A stretch of DNA of 64,000 nt from Sphingomonas hankookensis. GTDB taxonomy: Bacteria; Pseudomonadota; Alphaproteobacteria; Sphingomonadales; Sphingomonadaceae. Where the stretch lies: contig NZ_JAKREV010000003.1 of the NCBI RefSeq assembly GCF_022664465.1, forward strand, positions 62,001-126,000. The letters are read 5' to 3'. Positions 9,401 through 17,384 of the stretch are shown one piece after another; within the stretch, counting starts at the first letter, position 1, and every line of letters starts with the position of its first letter. Below the pieces are notes generated by a model that saw only the letters and a list, made by a program, of their open reading frames with translations, searched no databases and was not told the origin of the DNA. The position numbers and the translations under genes were made by a program.

Positions 9401-9660
9401 CGTCGTGGGAAGTCCAGCACACCCATCAGGGTCGTGGTCCGACTAATCTCGATGCGTTTCCCTTCAAAGATTATCCGGATCAGTTTACCCACGATATCCA
9501 GATCGGGCTGCGCGCAAACGACAAGTTCCGCTTCTACTTCGGTGTCGACAACCTCCTCGATACGCTTCCGCCCTATGGCCTTACCGGCACCGGTGCCGGC
9601 AGCGGCATCTACGGAGTGCAAGGACGCACCTTCTACGGCGGCACGCGCTTCTCGTTCTGA
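6427..9660 (+). CDS. TonB-dependent outer-membrane receptor
   Basis: A 1077-residue receptor: signal peptide (MNFYRLLGASALASAALLPHAAFAQ), TonB-box-like segment DEIITVTGSRI at about residue 56, plug domain (VTGGQSAVYGSDAIAGVVNFVLKR around residue 175) and a long beta-barrel ending in the aromatic C-terminus GGTRFSF required for barrel insertion. Cysteines in extracellular loops suggest disulfides. It belongs to the large sphingomonad/xanthomonad receptor type that takes up carbohydrates, peptides or siderophores. No transporter or hydrolase is adjacent to identify the ligand. The gene stands alone between an AT-rich leader with a palindrome and a strong terminator. Codon use is visibly less GC-biased than in neighbouring genes. 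Confidence 0.93.
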   Translation: MNFYRLLGASALASAALLPHAAFAQASTVNATSEPPQECAPSDVRPECRTENPDEIITVTGSRIARPNLDSASPVTSVSAELLTNTADTSLGDALNQLPALRSTFSQANSTRFIGTAGVNYLDLRGLGTERTLVLVNNRRHVTSSPGSYEVDINTIPNALLERVDVLTGGQSAVYGSDAIAGVVNFVLKRDFEGIDARVQAGVTDRGDRGSYIASIVGGKNFSDDRGNIAISAEYARSQPVYFTDRDYQTGAYSGTPTFGTSEYTLDEVNLPNGSDGIPDTTFFARPGSRFSNRSIGGTVLTSCPANTAANAARRGLVCSGGRGALAPNPANPTAVFGPGTGAELSDVYLFNDAGVLVRNRFDIDNRPIGGSIYGGQTATGLEGAMLLPGLDRINTNLLFNYEFSPAAQAFVEAKYVHVTANQTSTQPTFNGSLLTNVFFLDNPYLSAANVATLRSILAPGATSFTMNRFNNDIGTRAEDHKRDTYRVVAGLRGSLSTTGNLTYEVSGNYGRTDTYYETGGNVDVAKFNAASRAVRNASGQIVCAVNNDTVTTNDMPGCVPLNLFGIGQSSQAALDYVLFTSSRKQWAEQINAVGFISGDTSGLFTLPGGNIGFSLGGEYRREDAFSDYDDFTQSGATFLNSISAFDPKAVEVYEGFGELRIPILKDQFIHELTVEGAARYSKYSTSDDGVWAYNVGGIFAPVRDIRLRLTYARAVRAPNLGDLYATRSETFANGFVDPCGVSQRGVNPNRARNCAAAGVPTQITYTQDNGQTVTVPWENTAGSGLSGFNQGNLNLSPETSNSFTLGAVFEPRFFPGLALTVDYYDIEVKNVISGLSGQAIIDRCYDDPVGIDNPFCAATFRRTTTNPLTNGTLAGQADRVLQGVATPVNLGRVGPSFLNQPFNYAALKTSGIDVDLSYRRKIKDVTLVARAIVSWLDEREQFIYITAPDQSLRVNGVLGDPEWRGRFNLSAATSAFDISYDLNWTGSQAITSWEVQHTHQGRGPTNLDAFPFKDYPDQFTHDIQIGLRANDKFRFYFGVDNLLDTLPPYGLTGTGAGSGIYGVQGRTFYGGTRFSF

Positions 9661-9681
9661 AGTCAGTATCGTCCGATATCG

Positions 9682-9712
9682 AAAGGGGTCGCCGTTTCCG
9701 GTGGCCCCTTTT
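9682..9712 (+). terminator. Rho-independent terminator after TonB receptor
   Basis: AAAGGGGTCGCC pairs with GGTGGCCCC-TTT (one bulged T, two wobble pairs) around a 6-base loop, ending in a short T-rich tail, 22 bases after the receptor stop codon. Confidence 0.7.
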
Positions 9713-9773
9713 CATTTGACGACTTGCCGATCCCGGCCGAACGAGCGTTTCCACCTATCGGGAGACGGCGGAC

Positions 9774-11033
9774 ATGGACGATCGGGATTTGGCGACACGA
9801 TTTGCAACGATGGCCGCGACGGCGCGCTTGGTCGCTCCGATTCTCGCCACCACGCCAACCGACACAAAGGCCGGGGCCCTTCGCGCCGCCGCCGCCGTGA
9901 TCCGGGCGGAGGGGCCGGCGATCCTTGCCGCCAACGCGCAGGATCTCGCTGCGGCGGAGGCAAACGGCCTGTCCGGCGCGATGCTCGACCGGCTGCGGCT
10001 TGATCCGACGCGGCTGGGGGCGATGGCGTCCGGCGTCGAAGCGGTCGCCGCGCTGCCCGATCCGGTGGGCGACGTGATCGACCGCAGCGAACGGCCCAAT
10101 GGGCTGACGCTGACCCGGGTGCGCGTGCCGATCGGGGTAATCGGGATCATCTATGAAAGCCGGCCCAACGTTACCGCGGACGCGGGCGCACTGGCGGTGA
10201 TGGCGGGCAATGCCGCGATCCTGCGCGGCGGGAGCGAGGCGATCCATAGCAACCGCGCGATCCATGCGGCGATGGCGCGCGGGCTGACGGAGGCGGGGCT
10301 ACCCGAGGGGGCGGTGCAACTGGTCCAGACCACCGATCGTGCGGCCGTCGGGGAAATGCTCAGGGCGGAAGGGATGATCGACCTTATCATCCCCAGGGGG
10401 GGCAAGAGCCTGGTCGCGCGGGTACAGGCGGAGGCGCGGGTGCCGGTGCTGGCGCATCTCGACGGGTTGAACCACAGCTATGTCGACCGCGCAGCCGATC
10501 CGGCGATGGCGCGAGACGTGGTGGTCAACGCGAAGCTGCGGCGCACCGGCGTGTGCGGCGCGACCGAGACGCTGCTGATCGACCGCGCCTATGCCGATCC
10601 GCTGCCGATCCTGACCGGACTGATCGCCGCCGGGTGCGAATTGCGCGGCGATGCCGAGGTGCGGGCGCTGCATCCCGATATCCTCGAGGCCAATGACGAC
10701 GACTGGGACACCGAATATCTCGATGCGATCCTGTCGGTAAAGCTGGTGGACGGCGTCGATGATGCGATCGCGCATATCGCCGCCCATGGATCGCACCATA
10801 CCGATGCGATCATCACGTCGGATGCGGCGACCGCCGAGCATTTCCTGGCGCGGGTCGATTCGGCGATCGTGATGTGGAACGCCTCCACCCAGTTCGCCGA
10901 TGGCGGCGAGTTCGGGCTGGGCTCGGAGATCGGCATCGCCACCGGGCGGCTGCATGCGCGAGGGCCGGTCGCGCTGGAGGGGCTGACGACGTACAAGTGG
11001 ATCGTCCGGGGGACGGGACAGACGCGGCCTTGA
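9774..11033 (+). CDS. proA: Glutamate-5-semialdehyde dehydrogenase (gamma-glutamyl phosphate reductase)
   Basis: A 419-residue member of the aldehyde dehydrogenase superfamily that reduces gamma-glutamyl phosphate with NADPH in proline synthesis. It shows the ProA-specific [17 protein letters not shown] segment, [10 protein letters not shown], and the catalytic cysteine in [10 protein letters not shown] (about residue 260). GGGAG lies upstream of ATG 9774. It is the first gene of a same-strand run (proA, TA pair, nadD, rsfS, rlmH, envC, ctpA, dsbB, coq7). proB is not in the window. Confidence 0.95.
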   Translation: MDDRDLATRFATMAATARLVAPILATTPTDTKAGALRAAAAVIRAEGPAILAANAQDLAAAEANGLSGAMLDRLRLDPTRLGAMASGVEAVAALPDPVGDVIDRSERPNGLTLTRVRVPIGVIGIIYESRPNVTADAGALAVMAGNAAILRGGSEAIHSNRAIHAAMARGLTEAGLPEGAVQLVQTTDRAAVGEMLRAEGMIDLIIPRGGKSLVARVQAEARVPVLAHLDGLNHSYVDRAADPAMARDVVVNAKLRRTGVCGATETLLIDRAYADPLPILTGLIAAGCELRGDAEVRALHPDILEANDDDWDTEYLDAILSVKLVDGVDDAIAHIAAHGSHHTDAIITSDAATAEHFLARVDSAIVMWNASTQFADGGEFGLGSEIGIATGRLHARGPVALEGLTTYKWIVRGTGQTRP

Positions 11034-11064
11034 TGGCGGGTGGCGGGCGGCATAGGTTGAGGGC

Positions 11065-11316
11065 ATGGAGATGCGACCGATCACCACCGCCATCGATGCT
11101 GCGACCGACGACGCGATCAGCCGGATCGCTGCCGAGCGCGGCATCACTCGCGACGCGTTCGCGGCTGACGCGCTCCGCCGCGCGGTGCGAGCGGATGAGA
11201 AGCTGGCGGCATTCGTTCAGGTCGGGATCGACGCGGCCGACCGGGGTGACGTGATCCCGCACGATGTCGTATTCGCCGAATTGCGGGAACGACGGAAGCG
11301 TCTTCCGGGCGGATGA
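11065..11316 (+). CDS. Antitoxin of a ParD/RelB-like toxin-antitoxin pair
   Basis: An 83-residue protein with a ribbon-helix-helix-like N-terminus (TTAIDAATDDAISRIAAERGITRDAFAADALRRAVR) and a C-terminal tail of the kind that wraps a RelE/ParE toxin. Such antitoxins also bind their own promoter. GAGGG precedes ATG 11065; a second in-frame ATG is at 11071. Its stop codon overlaps the toxin start in ATGA, the usual coupling of these pairs. The pair sits between proA and nadD, genes that lie side by side in many relatives, so it looks like an insertion. Confidence 0.8.
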   Translation: MEMRPITTAIDAATDDAISRIAAERGITRDAFAADALRRAVRADEKLAAFVQVGIDAADRGDVIPHDVVFAELRERRKRLPGG

Positions 11317-11594
11317 TTGCTCTCAATTGGTCTGGGCCTGCCCGCGCCGATCTCGAAGCGATCGACGACACGCTGTCCATCATCGATCTGGCGCTTGCCG
11401 ACCGGATGATCGATCGGATCGAGGGGGCCGGTAGCTTCCTTCGTGAACATCCGATGGCGGGTTCGACCATTTTGTCGGGCGCCGTTCGCAAATGGCGCGT
11501 GCGCGGTACGCCCTATCTGTTGCTCTACCGCCCCTTGGCCGATCGGATCGAAATCCTGCGCATCCGCCATGATCGCGAGGATTGGGACGCATGA
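11313..11594 (+). CDS. RelE/ParE-family toxin
   Basis: A 93-residue protein with the ParE/RelE fold pattern: an N-terminal strand (IALNWSGPARADLEAID), a helix pair, the conserved HPMAGS segment before the central strand, RKWRVRGTPYLLLYRP, and a terminal IEILRIRHDREDW. Residues R/H near RHDREDW are those typically associated with activity in the family. Whether it cleaves mRNA at the ribosome (RelE) or inhibits gyrase (ParE) cannot be told. Its stop codon overlaps the nadD start in ATGA, so toxin translation may be coupled to nadD translation. Confidence 0.85.
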   Translation: MIALNWSGPARADLEAIDDTLSIIDLALADRMIDRIEGAGSFLREHPMAGSTILSGAVRKWRVRGTPYLLLYRPLADRIEILRIRHDREDWDA

Positions 11595-12214
11595 GTCGCA
11601 TCGGCCTGCTCGGCGGATCGTTCAATCCGGCGCATTGCGGGCACCGGCGGGTGTCGCTCGCCGCCAAGCGCGCGCTGGCGCTCGATGAAGTGTGGTGGCT
11701 GGTGTCGCCGGGCAATCCGTTGAAGCCCGCCACCGGCATGGCGCCGCTGGCCGCACGGCTGGCGTCGGCGCGCAGGGTCGCGCGGCATGCACCGATCCGG
11801 CCGACCGCGATCGAACGCCGGCTCGGCACGCGCTATACCGTCGATACGTTGCGCAAACTGGTGCGTTTGTACCCACAACATCGCTTCATCTGGTTGATGG
11901 GTGCCGACAATCTGGCGGACTTTCACCGGTGGCGCGACTGGCGCGGGATCGCGCGGACGGTGGCGATTGCGGTCGTCGCGCGTCCGGGCTATGACGGGCG
12001 TGCCCTCGCTAGTCCTGCGATGGGCTGGTTGCGGCGCCATGCGCGGCCCGCAGGCCAGGCGAAACGATGGACGATGTGGAGTTTGCCGGCACTGGTCCGT
12101 TTGCGCTTCCGCCCCGATCCGACGTCGGCGACCGCGATCCGCGCCGCTGATCCCGCCTGGCACCTTCGGGCAATTCCGCCCGACCGGTCCGGCGCACAGG
12201 CCCCTGAAAGCTGA
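11591..12214 (+). CDS. nadD: Nicotinate-nucleotide adenylyltransferase
   Basis: A 207-residue nucleotidyltransferase that makes nicotinate adenine dinucleotide from NaMN and ATP in NAD synthesis. Motifs are GGSFNPAHCGHRR (the HxGH-type ATP-binding signature, residues 8-20), the MGADNLADFHRWRDW block, and SATAIR near the C-terminus (ISSTxIR variant). ATG 11591 overlaps the toxin stop codon; an upstream TTG (11582) would lie inside the toxin gene. It is followed by rsfS with a one-base stop/start overlap. Confidence 0.95.
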   Translation: MSRIGLLGGSFNPAHCGHRRVSLAAKRALALDEVWWLVSPGNPLKPATGMAPLAARLASARRVARHAPIRPTAIERRLGTRYTVDTLRKLVRLYPQHRFIWLMGADNLADFHRWRDWRGIARTVAIAVVARPGYDGRALASPAMGWLRRHARPAGQAKRWTMWSLPALVRLRFRPDPTSATAIRAADPAWHLRAIPPDRSGAQAPES

Positions 12215-12603
12215 TGACCTTGCCCACCCCTACCGACCCGACCGACGCCATGACCGAAACCGAAGCGCTGCACCGCATGGTGCTGGCCAGCCTCGACGAC
12301 GACCAGGCGGTGGAGACGGTGTCGATCCCGCTCGCCGGCAAATCGAGCATCGCCGACTACATGGTGATCGCCAGCGGCCGGTCGAGCCGGCAGGTGGCAT
12401 CGATGGCGCAAAAACTGGCCGAACGGGTCAAGGCCGAGTTCGGCCGCCCATCGCGCATCGAAGGGCTGCCGACCGCTGACTGGGTGCTGATCGACACCGG
12501 CGACGTGATCGTCCACCTGTTCCGCCCCGAAGTCCGCACCTTCTACAATCTGGAGCGGATGTGGGCGTTCGGCGACACGCTGAACCCGACCGCACACGCG
12601 TAA
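12214..12603 (+). CDS. rsfS: Ribosome silencing factor RsfS
   Basis: A 129-residue DUF143/Iojap protein. In characterised bacteria it binds L14 (uL14) on the 50S subunit and blocks subunit joining in starvation. The conserved core is visible: KSSIADYMVIASGRSSRQV, then TADWVLIDTGDVIVHLF and YNLERMW. ATG 12214 overlaps the nadD stop by one base; a second ATG at 12250 would remove a non-conserved dozen residues and is a possible true start. The nadD-rsfS-rlmH order is common in bacteria. Confidence 0.95.
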   Translation: MTLPTPTDPTDAMTETEALHRMVLASLDDDQAVETVSIPLAGKSSIADYMVIASGRSSRQVASMAQKLAERVKAEFGRPSRIEGLPTADWVLIDTGDVIVHLFRPEVRTFYNLERMWAFGDTLNPTAHA

Positions 12604-12615
12604 AGCGTACCGCCC

Positions 12616-13038
12616 GTGCTGCTGCATATCGTCGCGCGCGGGCGGATCGGGCGTAGTCCCGAGGGCGAGCTGATCGACCGCTATTTCAAGCGCATCGGCT
12701 GGCCCACGAAGATTACCGAACTGCCCGATATCGGGGGCAAGGTGCCGGCGGTCGATCCGGGCACGCGCATCGTCATGCTCGACGAAAAGGGCCGCGACCT
12801 GCCGTCGATGGCATTCGCCACCCAGCTTGGGCGGTGGCGCGACGATGGCGTGCGCGAGACGCGGTTCCTGCTGGGCGCCGCCGACGGCTTCGATGATGCC
12901 CAGCGCGAGCAGGCCGATCTGCTGCTGGCGTTCGGGCGGGCGACGTGGCCGCATTTGATGGCGCGGGCGATGCTGGCCGAACAATTGTGGCGCGCGACGA
13001 GCATCCTCGCCGGCCACCCCTATCACCGCGAGGGATGA
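12616..13038 (+). CDS. rlmH: 23S rRNA (pseudouridine1915-N3)-methyltransferase
   Basis: A 140-residue SPOUT methyltransferase that methylates pseudouridine 1915 of 23S rRNA on assembled ribosomes. The knotted C-terminal SAM site is seen in FLLGAADGFDD and the conserved tail RAMLAEQLWRATSILAGHPYHREG. The start is GTG at 12616, 12 bases after rsfS; there is no suitable ATG. The stop overlaps the envC start (ATGA). Confidence 0.95.
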   Translation: MLLHIVARGRIGRSPEGELIDRYFKRIGWPTKITELPDIGGKVPAVDPGTRIVMLDEKGRDLPSMAFATQLGRWRDDGVRETRFLLGAADGFDDAQREQADLLLAFGRATWPHLMARAMLAEQLWRATSILAGHPYHREG

Positions 13039-14189
13039 GGCACGCGCTCGCCCTGATTGCCGGCCTGGCCGCGCTGGCGGGGGCAGCGGCATGGGCGCAG
13101 GACGATCCGGTCGCGGCAGGGCGCGAACGGCTGGGCACCGCGCGGCGCGCGGCGGCCGAGGCGACGGCGCGATCGACCCGGCTGGAGCAGGCGGCGCGCG
13201 CGGCACGGGCTGGAGTGGAGCGGACGCGCGCAGCGCAGGCGGCGCTGGCGGCGCGCATCGCCGCGGCCGAGGCGGGGCGGCAGGCGGCACAGGCGCGCGT
13301 CGCATTGATCGGTGAACTGCTCAATCGCCGACGGGCGAACCTCGCGGCGCGACAGGCCCCTGCCGCCCGGCTGGTCGGCGCGCTCCAGTCGCTCGCTACA
13401 CGGCCACCGTGGCTGGCCGTGGCGCAGCCGGGATCGACCGACGATCTGGTCCATGTCCGCGCGGTGCTGGGGACGGTCGTGCCGGCGATGCAGCGGCGCA
13501 CCGCCGCGATCCGCGCCGATGTCGCCGACGCCGCACGGCTGCGCGCGCAGGCGGGCGTCGCACTGTCGGCGCTGGCCGCCAACAATGCGCGGCTGGAGAC
13601 CGAGCGGCTGGCGCTGGTGCGGGCCGAAGCGGCGCAGCGGTTGCGATCGCGCGCGCTGGCGCGGGGAGCGATGGTCGAATCGGACCGGGCGATCGCGCTG
13701 GGCGAACGGGCGCGCGACATCGTCGACCAACTCGATCAGTTGGGTGAGGCGAGCGACACGCGCGCAGCGCTGGCTGCGCTGCCGGGACCGTTACCACGTC
13801 CCGACAGCCGCACCGCCCCCCTGCCCCCGCCCGCCTATCGCCTCCCGATCCGCGGCGCGGTCGCCACCGGCTTCGGCGAGATCAGCGACAGCGGCGTACG
13901 CGCGCGCGGGCTGACGCTGACCGTCGCGCCGGGAGCGATCGTCGTTGCGCCAGCGCCGGGGCGAATCGCGTTCAGCAAGCGGTTCCGCGGGTATCGCCGG
14001 ATCGTGATCCTCGACCATGGCGACGGCTGGACGACGACCGTCACCGGGCTGGCCACCAGCGTCGGGCCGGTCGGGGGGCGGGTGGTCGCGGGTACGCCGA
14101 TCGGGCGGGCGCCGGGGGGGGATGCGGCGCCTGTGACGATCGAGCTGCGGCGGCGCGGCGTGCCGGTCGATCTGGCGGCGATGCTGTAG
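13035..14189 (+). CDS. envC: EnvC-like murein hydrolase activator (degenerate M23 domain)
   Basis: A 384-residue periplasmic protein: signal peptide (MRHALALIAGLAALAGAAAWAQ), an Ala/Arg-rich coiled coil to about residue 250, and a C-terminal LytM/M23 domain. The zinc ligands of active M23 peptidases are absent: the HxGxD region reads VRARGLTL, the second histidine motif region reads VTGLATS, and the final HxH strand reads TIELRRR. This is the pattern of EnvC/NlpD-type regulators that activate amidases during cell separation and do not cut peptidoglycan themselves. ATG 13035 overlaps the rlmH stop. An upstream in-frame start would lie inside rlmH and has no signal sequence. Confidence 0.85.
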   Translation: MRHALALIAGLAALAGAAAWAQDDPVAAGRERLGTARRAAAEATARSTRLEQAARAARAGVERTRAAQAALAARIAAAEAGRQAAQARVALIGELLNRRRANLAARQAPAARLVGALQSLATRPPWLAVAQPGSTDDLVHVRAVLGTVVPAMQRRTAAIRADVADAARLRAQAGVALSALAANNARLETERLALVRAEAAQRLRSRALARGAMVESDRAIALGERARDIVDQLDQLGEASDTRAALAALPGPLPRPDSRTAPLPPPAYRLPIRGAVATGFGEISDSGVRARGLTLTVAPGAIVVAPAPGRIAFSKRFRGYRRIVILDHGDGWTTTVTGLATSVGPVGGRVVAGTPIGRAPGGDAAPVTIELRRRGVPVDLAAML

Positions 14190-14206
14190 GGGATTCCTTC
14201 CCACCA

Positions 14207-14326
14207 CGTTCGGTTCGAGCAGCTTCGAGCTTGTCGAGAAGCGTACGTCGAGAACGCGGTCGCTTGGGGCAGCCCCTTCTCGACTTCGGTTCTCGACAGG
14301 CTCGAACCTGCGCCCGAAGCAAACGG
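14207..14326. repeat. Interspersed repeat family B (B2, altered right end)
   Basis: Starts CGTTCGGTTCGAGCAGCTTCGAG and contains the internal TCTCGACAGGCTCGAACC, but the right terminal repeat is interrupted (CTGCGCCCGAAGC before AAACGG). It lies between envC and ctpA. Confidence 0.75.
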
Positions 14327-14420
14327 AGGGCGAGATGGAAAGGCCAGTGCCCCACACACCGCTTTGATCGCGCCACGATTTACCGCTAGTGTGGCAAGCG
14401 TACCGCAGTCGAAAGCCTTT

Positions 14421-15776
14421 ATGCGTATGTCCCGTTCGTTTTTTCAGGCCACCGCCATCGTCGGCGCGCTGGCGCTGGTTCCCGTCGCAACCGGTGCGAT
14501 GGCACAGGCCGATGCCGGCAGTTTTCGCGAACTCGACAATTTTATGGATGTATATAATCGCGTGAAGGCGTCGTACGTCGACAAGGTCGACGACAAGACG
14601 CTGATGGAAGGCGCGATGCGCGGCATGTTGTCCGCGCTCGACCCGCATTCAAGCTATCTGGATGCGAAGGATTTCGAGAATCTGCGCATCGCCACCACCG
14701 GCAATTATTCCGGTCTTGGCCTGTCGGTCACGCTGGAGGACGGCGCGGTCAAGGTCATCACCCCGACAGAGGATACGCCGGCGGCACGCGCGGGGATCAA
14801 GTCGGGCGATTACATCACCCATGTCGACGGCAAGCTGATCGTCGGCGGTACGCTGGACGAAGCGGTCGCGCAGATGCGGGGCCCGACGGGGTCGAAGGTG
14901 TCGCTCACCATCGTCCGTCCCGGCCGCGACAAGCCGATCGAGCTGACGCTGGTACGCAGCACGATCGTGCAGAAGCCGGTGAAGTGGGAAGTGAAGGACG
15001 GCATCGGCGTCATCAACATCAACACCTTCAGCGAGACGACCGGCGCCGACACCCGCGCCGCGATCGCCGGGATCGACAAGGCGCTGGGCCACAAGCCCAA
15101 GGGCTATGTCATCGACCTGCGCGACAATGGCGGCGGCTTGCTGACGCAGGCGATCGAAGTGTCCGACACCTTCCTGGCGCGCGGCGAGATCGTGTCGCAG
15201 CGCGGGCGCGACAAGGCCGATACCGAACGCTATTTCGCCGAGGAAATGGTGCCGGGCGACCTCGCACAGGGCCTGCCGATCATCGTGCTGACCAATCCGG
15301 GCACCGCATCGGCGTCGGAGATCGTCGCCGGCGCGCTGCAGGACCATCACCGCGCGATCGTGATGGGCGAACGCAGCTTCGGCAAGGGATCGGTCCAGTC
15401 GATCTTCGACCTGTCGAAAAACACCGCCGTCCGCCTGACCACCGCGCGCTACCACACGCCGTCGGGCCGGTCGGTGCAGGAAGGGGGCATCGATCCCGAT
15501 TTGAAGGTGCCGCAGATTTCCGATCCCGATTACAAGAGCCGCCCGGTCTATCGCGAGGCCGATCTGCGCCGCCACCTGGTCAACGAGGCGGGTGTCGACG
15601 ACAAGACGCTGACCGAGGACACCAAGGACGATCCACGGTTCGCGGAAAGCGCAGAGGCGTTGAAGAAGCGCGGCATCGACGATTTCCAGCTCTATTACGC
15701 GTTGCAGACGATGGGGCGGGTCGGTCCCACCACCCGCATGGCGGCTGCCCCCGCGGCCAAGCCGGCCAAGCGCTGA
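14421..15776 (+). CDS. ctpA: Carboxy-terminal processing peptidase (S41 family)
   Basis: A 451-residue periplasmic protease: signal peptide (RSFFQATAIVGALALVPVATGAMAQ), N-terminal helical region with the conserved LDPHSSYLD, a PDZ domain (about residues 85-165, GLGLSVTLEDG...AGIKSGDYITHVDG) and the S41 catalytic core with Ser in GTASASEIVAGALQD and Lys in GERSFGKGSVQ, the Ser-Lys dyad. CtpA-type enzymes trim or degrade periplasmic proteins such as cell-wall hydrolases; the nearby envC gene suggests a shared role in cell-wall remodelling (inference). ATG 14421 gives a proper signal peptide; an upstream TTG is unlikely. Confidence 0.93.
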   Translation: MRMSRSFFQATAIVGALALVPVATGAMAQADAGSFRELDNFMDVYNRVKASYVDKVDDKTLMEGAMRGMLSALDPHSSYLDAKDFENLRIATTGNYSGLGLSVTLEDGAVKVITPTEDTPAARAGIKSGDYITHVDGKLIVGGTLDEAVAQMRGPTGSKVSLTIVRPGRDKPIELTLVRSTIVQKPVKWEVKDGIGVININTFSETTGADTRAAIAGIDKALGHKPKGYVIDLRDNGGGLLTQAIEVSDTFLARGEIVSQRGRDKADTERYFAEEMVPGDLAQGLPIIVLTNPGTASASEIVAGALQDHHRAIVMGERSFGKGSVQSIFDLSKNTAVRLTTARYHTPSGRSVQEGGIDPDLKVPQISDPDYKSRPVYREADLRRHLVNEAGVDDKTLTEDTKDDPRFAESAEALKKRGIDDFQLYYALQTMGRVGPTTRMAAAPAAKPAKR

Positions 15777-15780
15777 TCCC

Positions 15781-16260
15781 ATGCGGGCCAACGACCTACC
15801 GCTCGCGCGCTGGATCGCGCTGTTGCTGCCGCTCACGCTGATCCTGGGGGCGCTGGCGTCACAATATCTGGGCGGGCTGTACCCGTGCGAGATGTGCCAT
15901 TGGCAGCGCTGGCCGCATTATGCCGCGATCGCGCTGGCCGGCCTGTCGTTCGTGGTGCCGCGCACCTCGGGCAAACGGGTGCTGATCGTTCTTGCCGGGA
16001 TCGCGATCCTCGTCAGCGGGCTGATCGGCGCATTCCATGCCGGGGTAGAATATCATTGGTGGCAGGGGGTGACCGCCTGCGCCAACACGCTGCACGCGAC
16101 TGGCGGCGACCTGCTGGCGGCGATCGTGGCGCAACCGGTCGTGCGCTGCGACGTGCCGCAATGGACGCTGTTCGGAATTTCGCTCGCCGGGTTCAATGCG
16201 ATCCTTTCGATCGGTGGTGCGTTGGCGGTACTGGTGCTCGCGACACGGAGGCGGACATGA
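15781..16260 (+). CDS. dsbB: Disulfide bond formation protein B (DsbB family)
   Basis: A 159-residue inner-membrane protein with four predicted helices. The first periplasmic cysteine pair is in L-Y-P-C-E-M-C-H-W-Q-R, the invariant CxxC plus arginine of the family, and a second pair lies at T-A-C-A-N-T and V-R-C-D-V in the following loop. It reoxidises DsbA with ubiquinone as electron acceptor. It starts 4 bases after ctpA, and its stop overlaps the coq7 start (ATGA). Confidence 0.92.
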   Translation: MRANDLPLARWIALLLPLTLILGALASQYLGGLYPCEMCHWQRWPHYAAIALAGLSFVVPRTSGKRVLIVLAGIAILVSGLIGAFHAGVEYHWWQGVTACANTLHATGGDLLAAIVAQPVVRCDVPQWTLFGISLAGFNAILSIGGALAVLVLATRRRT

Positions 16261-16796
16261 GCAAGTGGCGGCCCGGCGACCGCAGGCCCGGCGGCATCCG
16301 GTCGATGATCCGCGTCGATCAGGCTGGTGAATATGGTGCCACGCGCATCTATGCCGGACAGCTGGCGGTGATGGGCGATCGCAGCCCGATGTCGGCGGCG
16401 ATCCAGGGCATGGCGTTGCAGGAGGCCGAGCACCGCGCCTATTTCGACGCGCTGATCGCCGAACGCGGCGTGCGCCCGACACTGATCCAGCCGCTGTGGG
16501 ACGTGGCCGGCTTCGCGCTGGGCGCAGCGACGGCGGCGATCGGGCCGGAAGCGGCGATGGCCTGTACCGCGGCGGTCGAGACCGAGATCGACAAGCATTA
16601 TGAGGACCAGCTGACCGAGCTAGGCGACGACGACCCCGAACTGGGCGCGGCGATCCGCAAGTTTCAGGCCGAAGAGCTGGAACACAAGGAAGCGGCGCTG
16701 GCGCATGGTGCCGAACGGGCGCCGGCCTATCCGCTGCTGTCGGCGACGATCCGCGCCGGATGTCGCCTCGCCATCGAAGTTTCGAAACGCATTTGA
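16257..16796 (+). CDS. coq7: 3-demethoxyubiquinol 3-hydroxylase (Coq7 type)
   Basis: A 179-residue di-iron protein with two ExxH motifs (EAEHRAYF near residue 60; EELEHKEAA near residue 140) plus glutamates in DQAGEYGATRIYAG and ETEIDKHYEDQ, which together form the carboxylate-bridged iron site. It hydroxylates demethoxyubiquinol late in ubiquinone synthesis. Coupling to dsbB, a ubiquinone user, is frequent in alphaproteobacteria. The ATG overlaps the dsbB stop. Confidence 0.94.
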   Translation: MSKWRPGDRRPGGIRSMIRVDQAGEYGATRIYAGQLAVMGDRSPMSAAIQGMALQEAEHRAYFDALIAERGVRPTLIQPLWDVAGFALGAATAAIGPEAAMACTAAVETEIDKHYEDQLTELGDDDPELGAAIRKFQAEELEHKEAALAHGAERAPAYPLLSATIRAGCRLAIEVSKRI

Positions 16797-16828
16797 CCGA
16801 CCGGGCGTTACCCGTGCAGGAGGATTTT

Positions 16829-17227
16829 ATGACCCGCTTTCTTCTGGCCGGTGCCGCCGCGATCGCCGCCTTCACCCTGCCCGCCGAACCCGCCGCCGCG
16901 CAGGTGCAGAACGGGACGCTGGTCATTTATGGCAACGACAAATGCCCGACCAATGCCAGCGGTGAGGAAATCGTCGTCTGCGTCCGTCGCAGCGAGCGCG
17001 AGCGTTTTCGCATCCCGCAGGAACTGCGCAACGCCGAACCGACGCGCGACGGCGAAAGCTGGGCGACCCGGGTCGAGGACAATCTGAACGCCGGGTCGAG
17101 CGGCATCGGCAGCTGTTCGACCGCCGGCGCCGGCGGCCAGACCGGCTGCTTCATCCAGCGCGCCAACGCGGCGCGGGCGGAACGTCGCGCGCGGCAGCAG
17201 GCGGAATCGGCGATTCCGCTGCCTTGA
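16829..17227 (+). CDS. Secreted cysteine-containing protein of unknown function
   Basis: A 132-residue protein with a signal peptide (MTRFLLAGAAAIAAFTLPAEPAAAQ) and a strong AGGAGG (16818-16823) five bases before ATG 16829. The mature part has a motif D-K-C-P...G-E-E-I-V-V-C-V-R-R...R-I-P, then a central pair of cysteines (SCSTAG, GCFIQ) and a basic, alanine-rich C-terminus. The same D-x-C...(E/D)-I-x-V-C...R-I-P pattern appears in the incomplete gene at 63520, so this window holds two members of one family. It probably acts in the periplasm. No enzymatic motif is recognised. Confidence 0.75.
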   Translation: MTRFLLAGAAAIAAFTLPAEPAAAQVQNGTLVIYGNDKCPTNASGEEIVVCVRRSERERFRIPQELRNAEPTRDGESWATRVEDNLNAGSSGIGSCSTAGAGGQTGCFIQRANAARAERRARQQAESAIPLP

Positions 17228-17300
17228 TCGGGTTGAGCGCTGGGGGCCCCTGCTTAGGGGACGCCAGACTGCAGGGCCGATTTTAGTTGTCCGACACAAC

Positions 17301-17384
17301 CGTACCCCCGCGAAGGCGGGTGTCCAGAGCCAAGTCGAACGACCTGCGTTCGTAACCCTGGATCCCCGCCTGCGCGGGGATACG
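17301..17384. repeat. Interspersed palindromic repeat, family A (A2)
   Basis: CGTACCCCCGCGAAGGCGGGTGT at the left and GGATCCCCGCCTGCGCGGGGAT at the right. It lies with C1 in the 347-base gap 17228-17574, in which I see no gene. Confidence 0.75.

Noticed and set aside
14364..14420. Longer N-terminus for ctpA from a TTG at 14364
   Set aside because: It would place 19 residues before the signal peptide and has no ribosome site.
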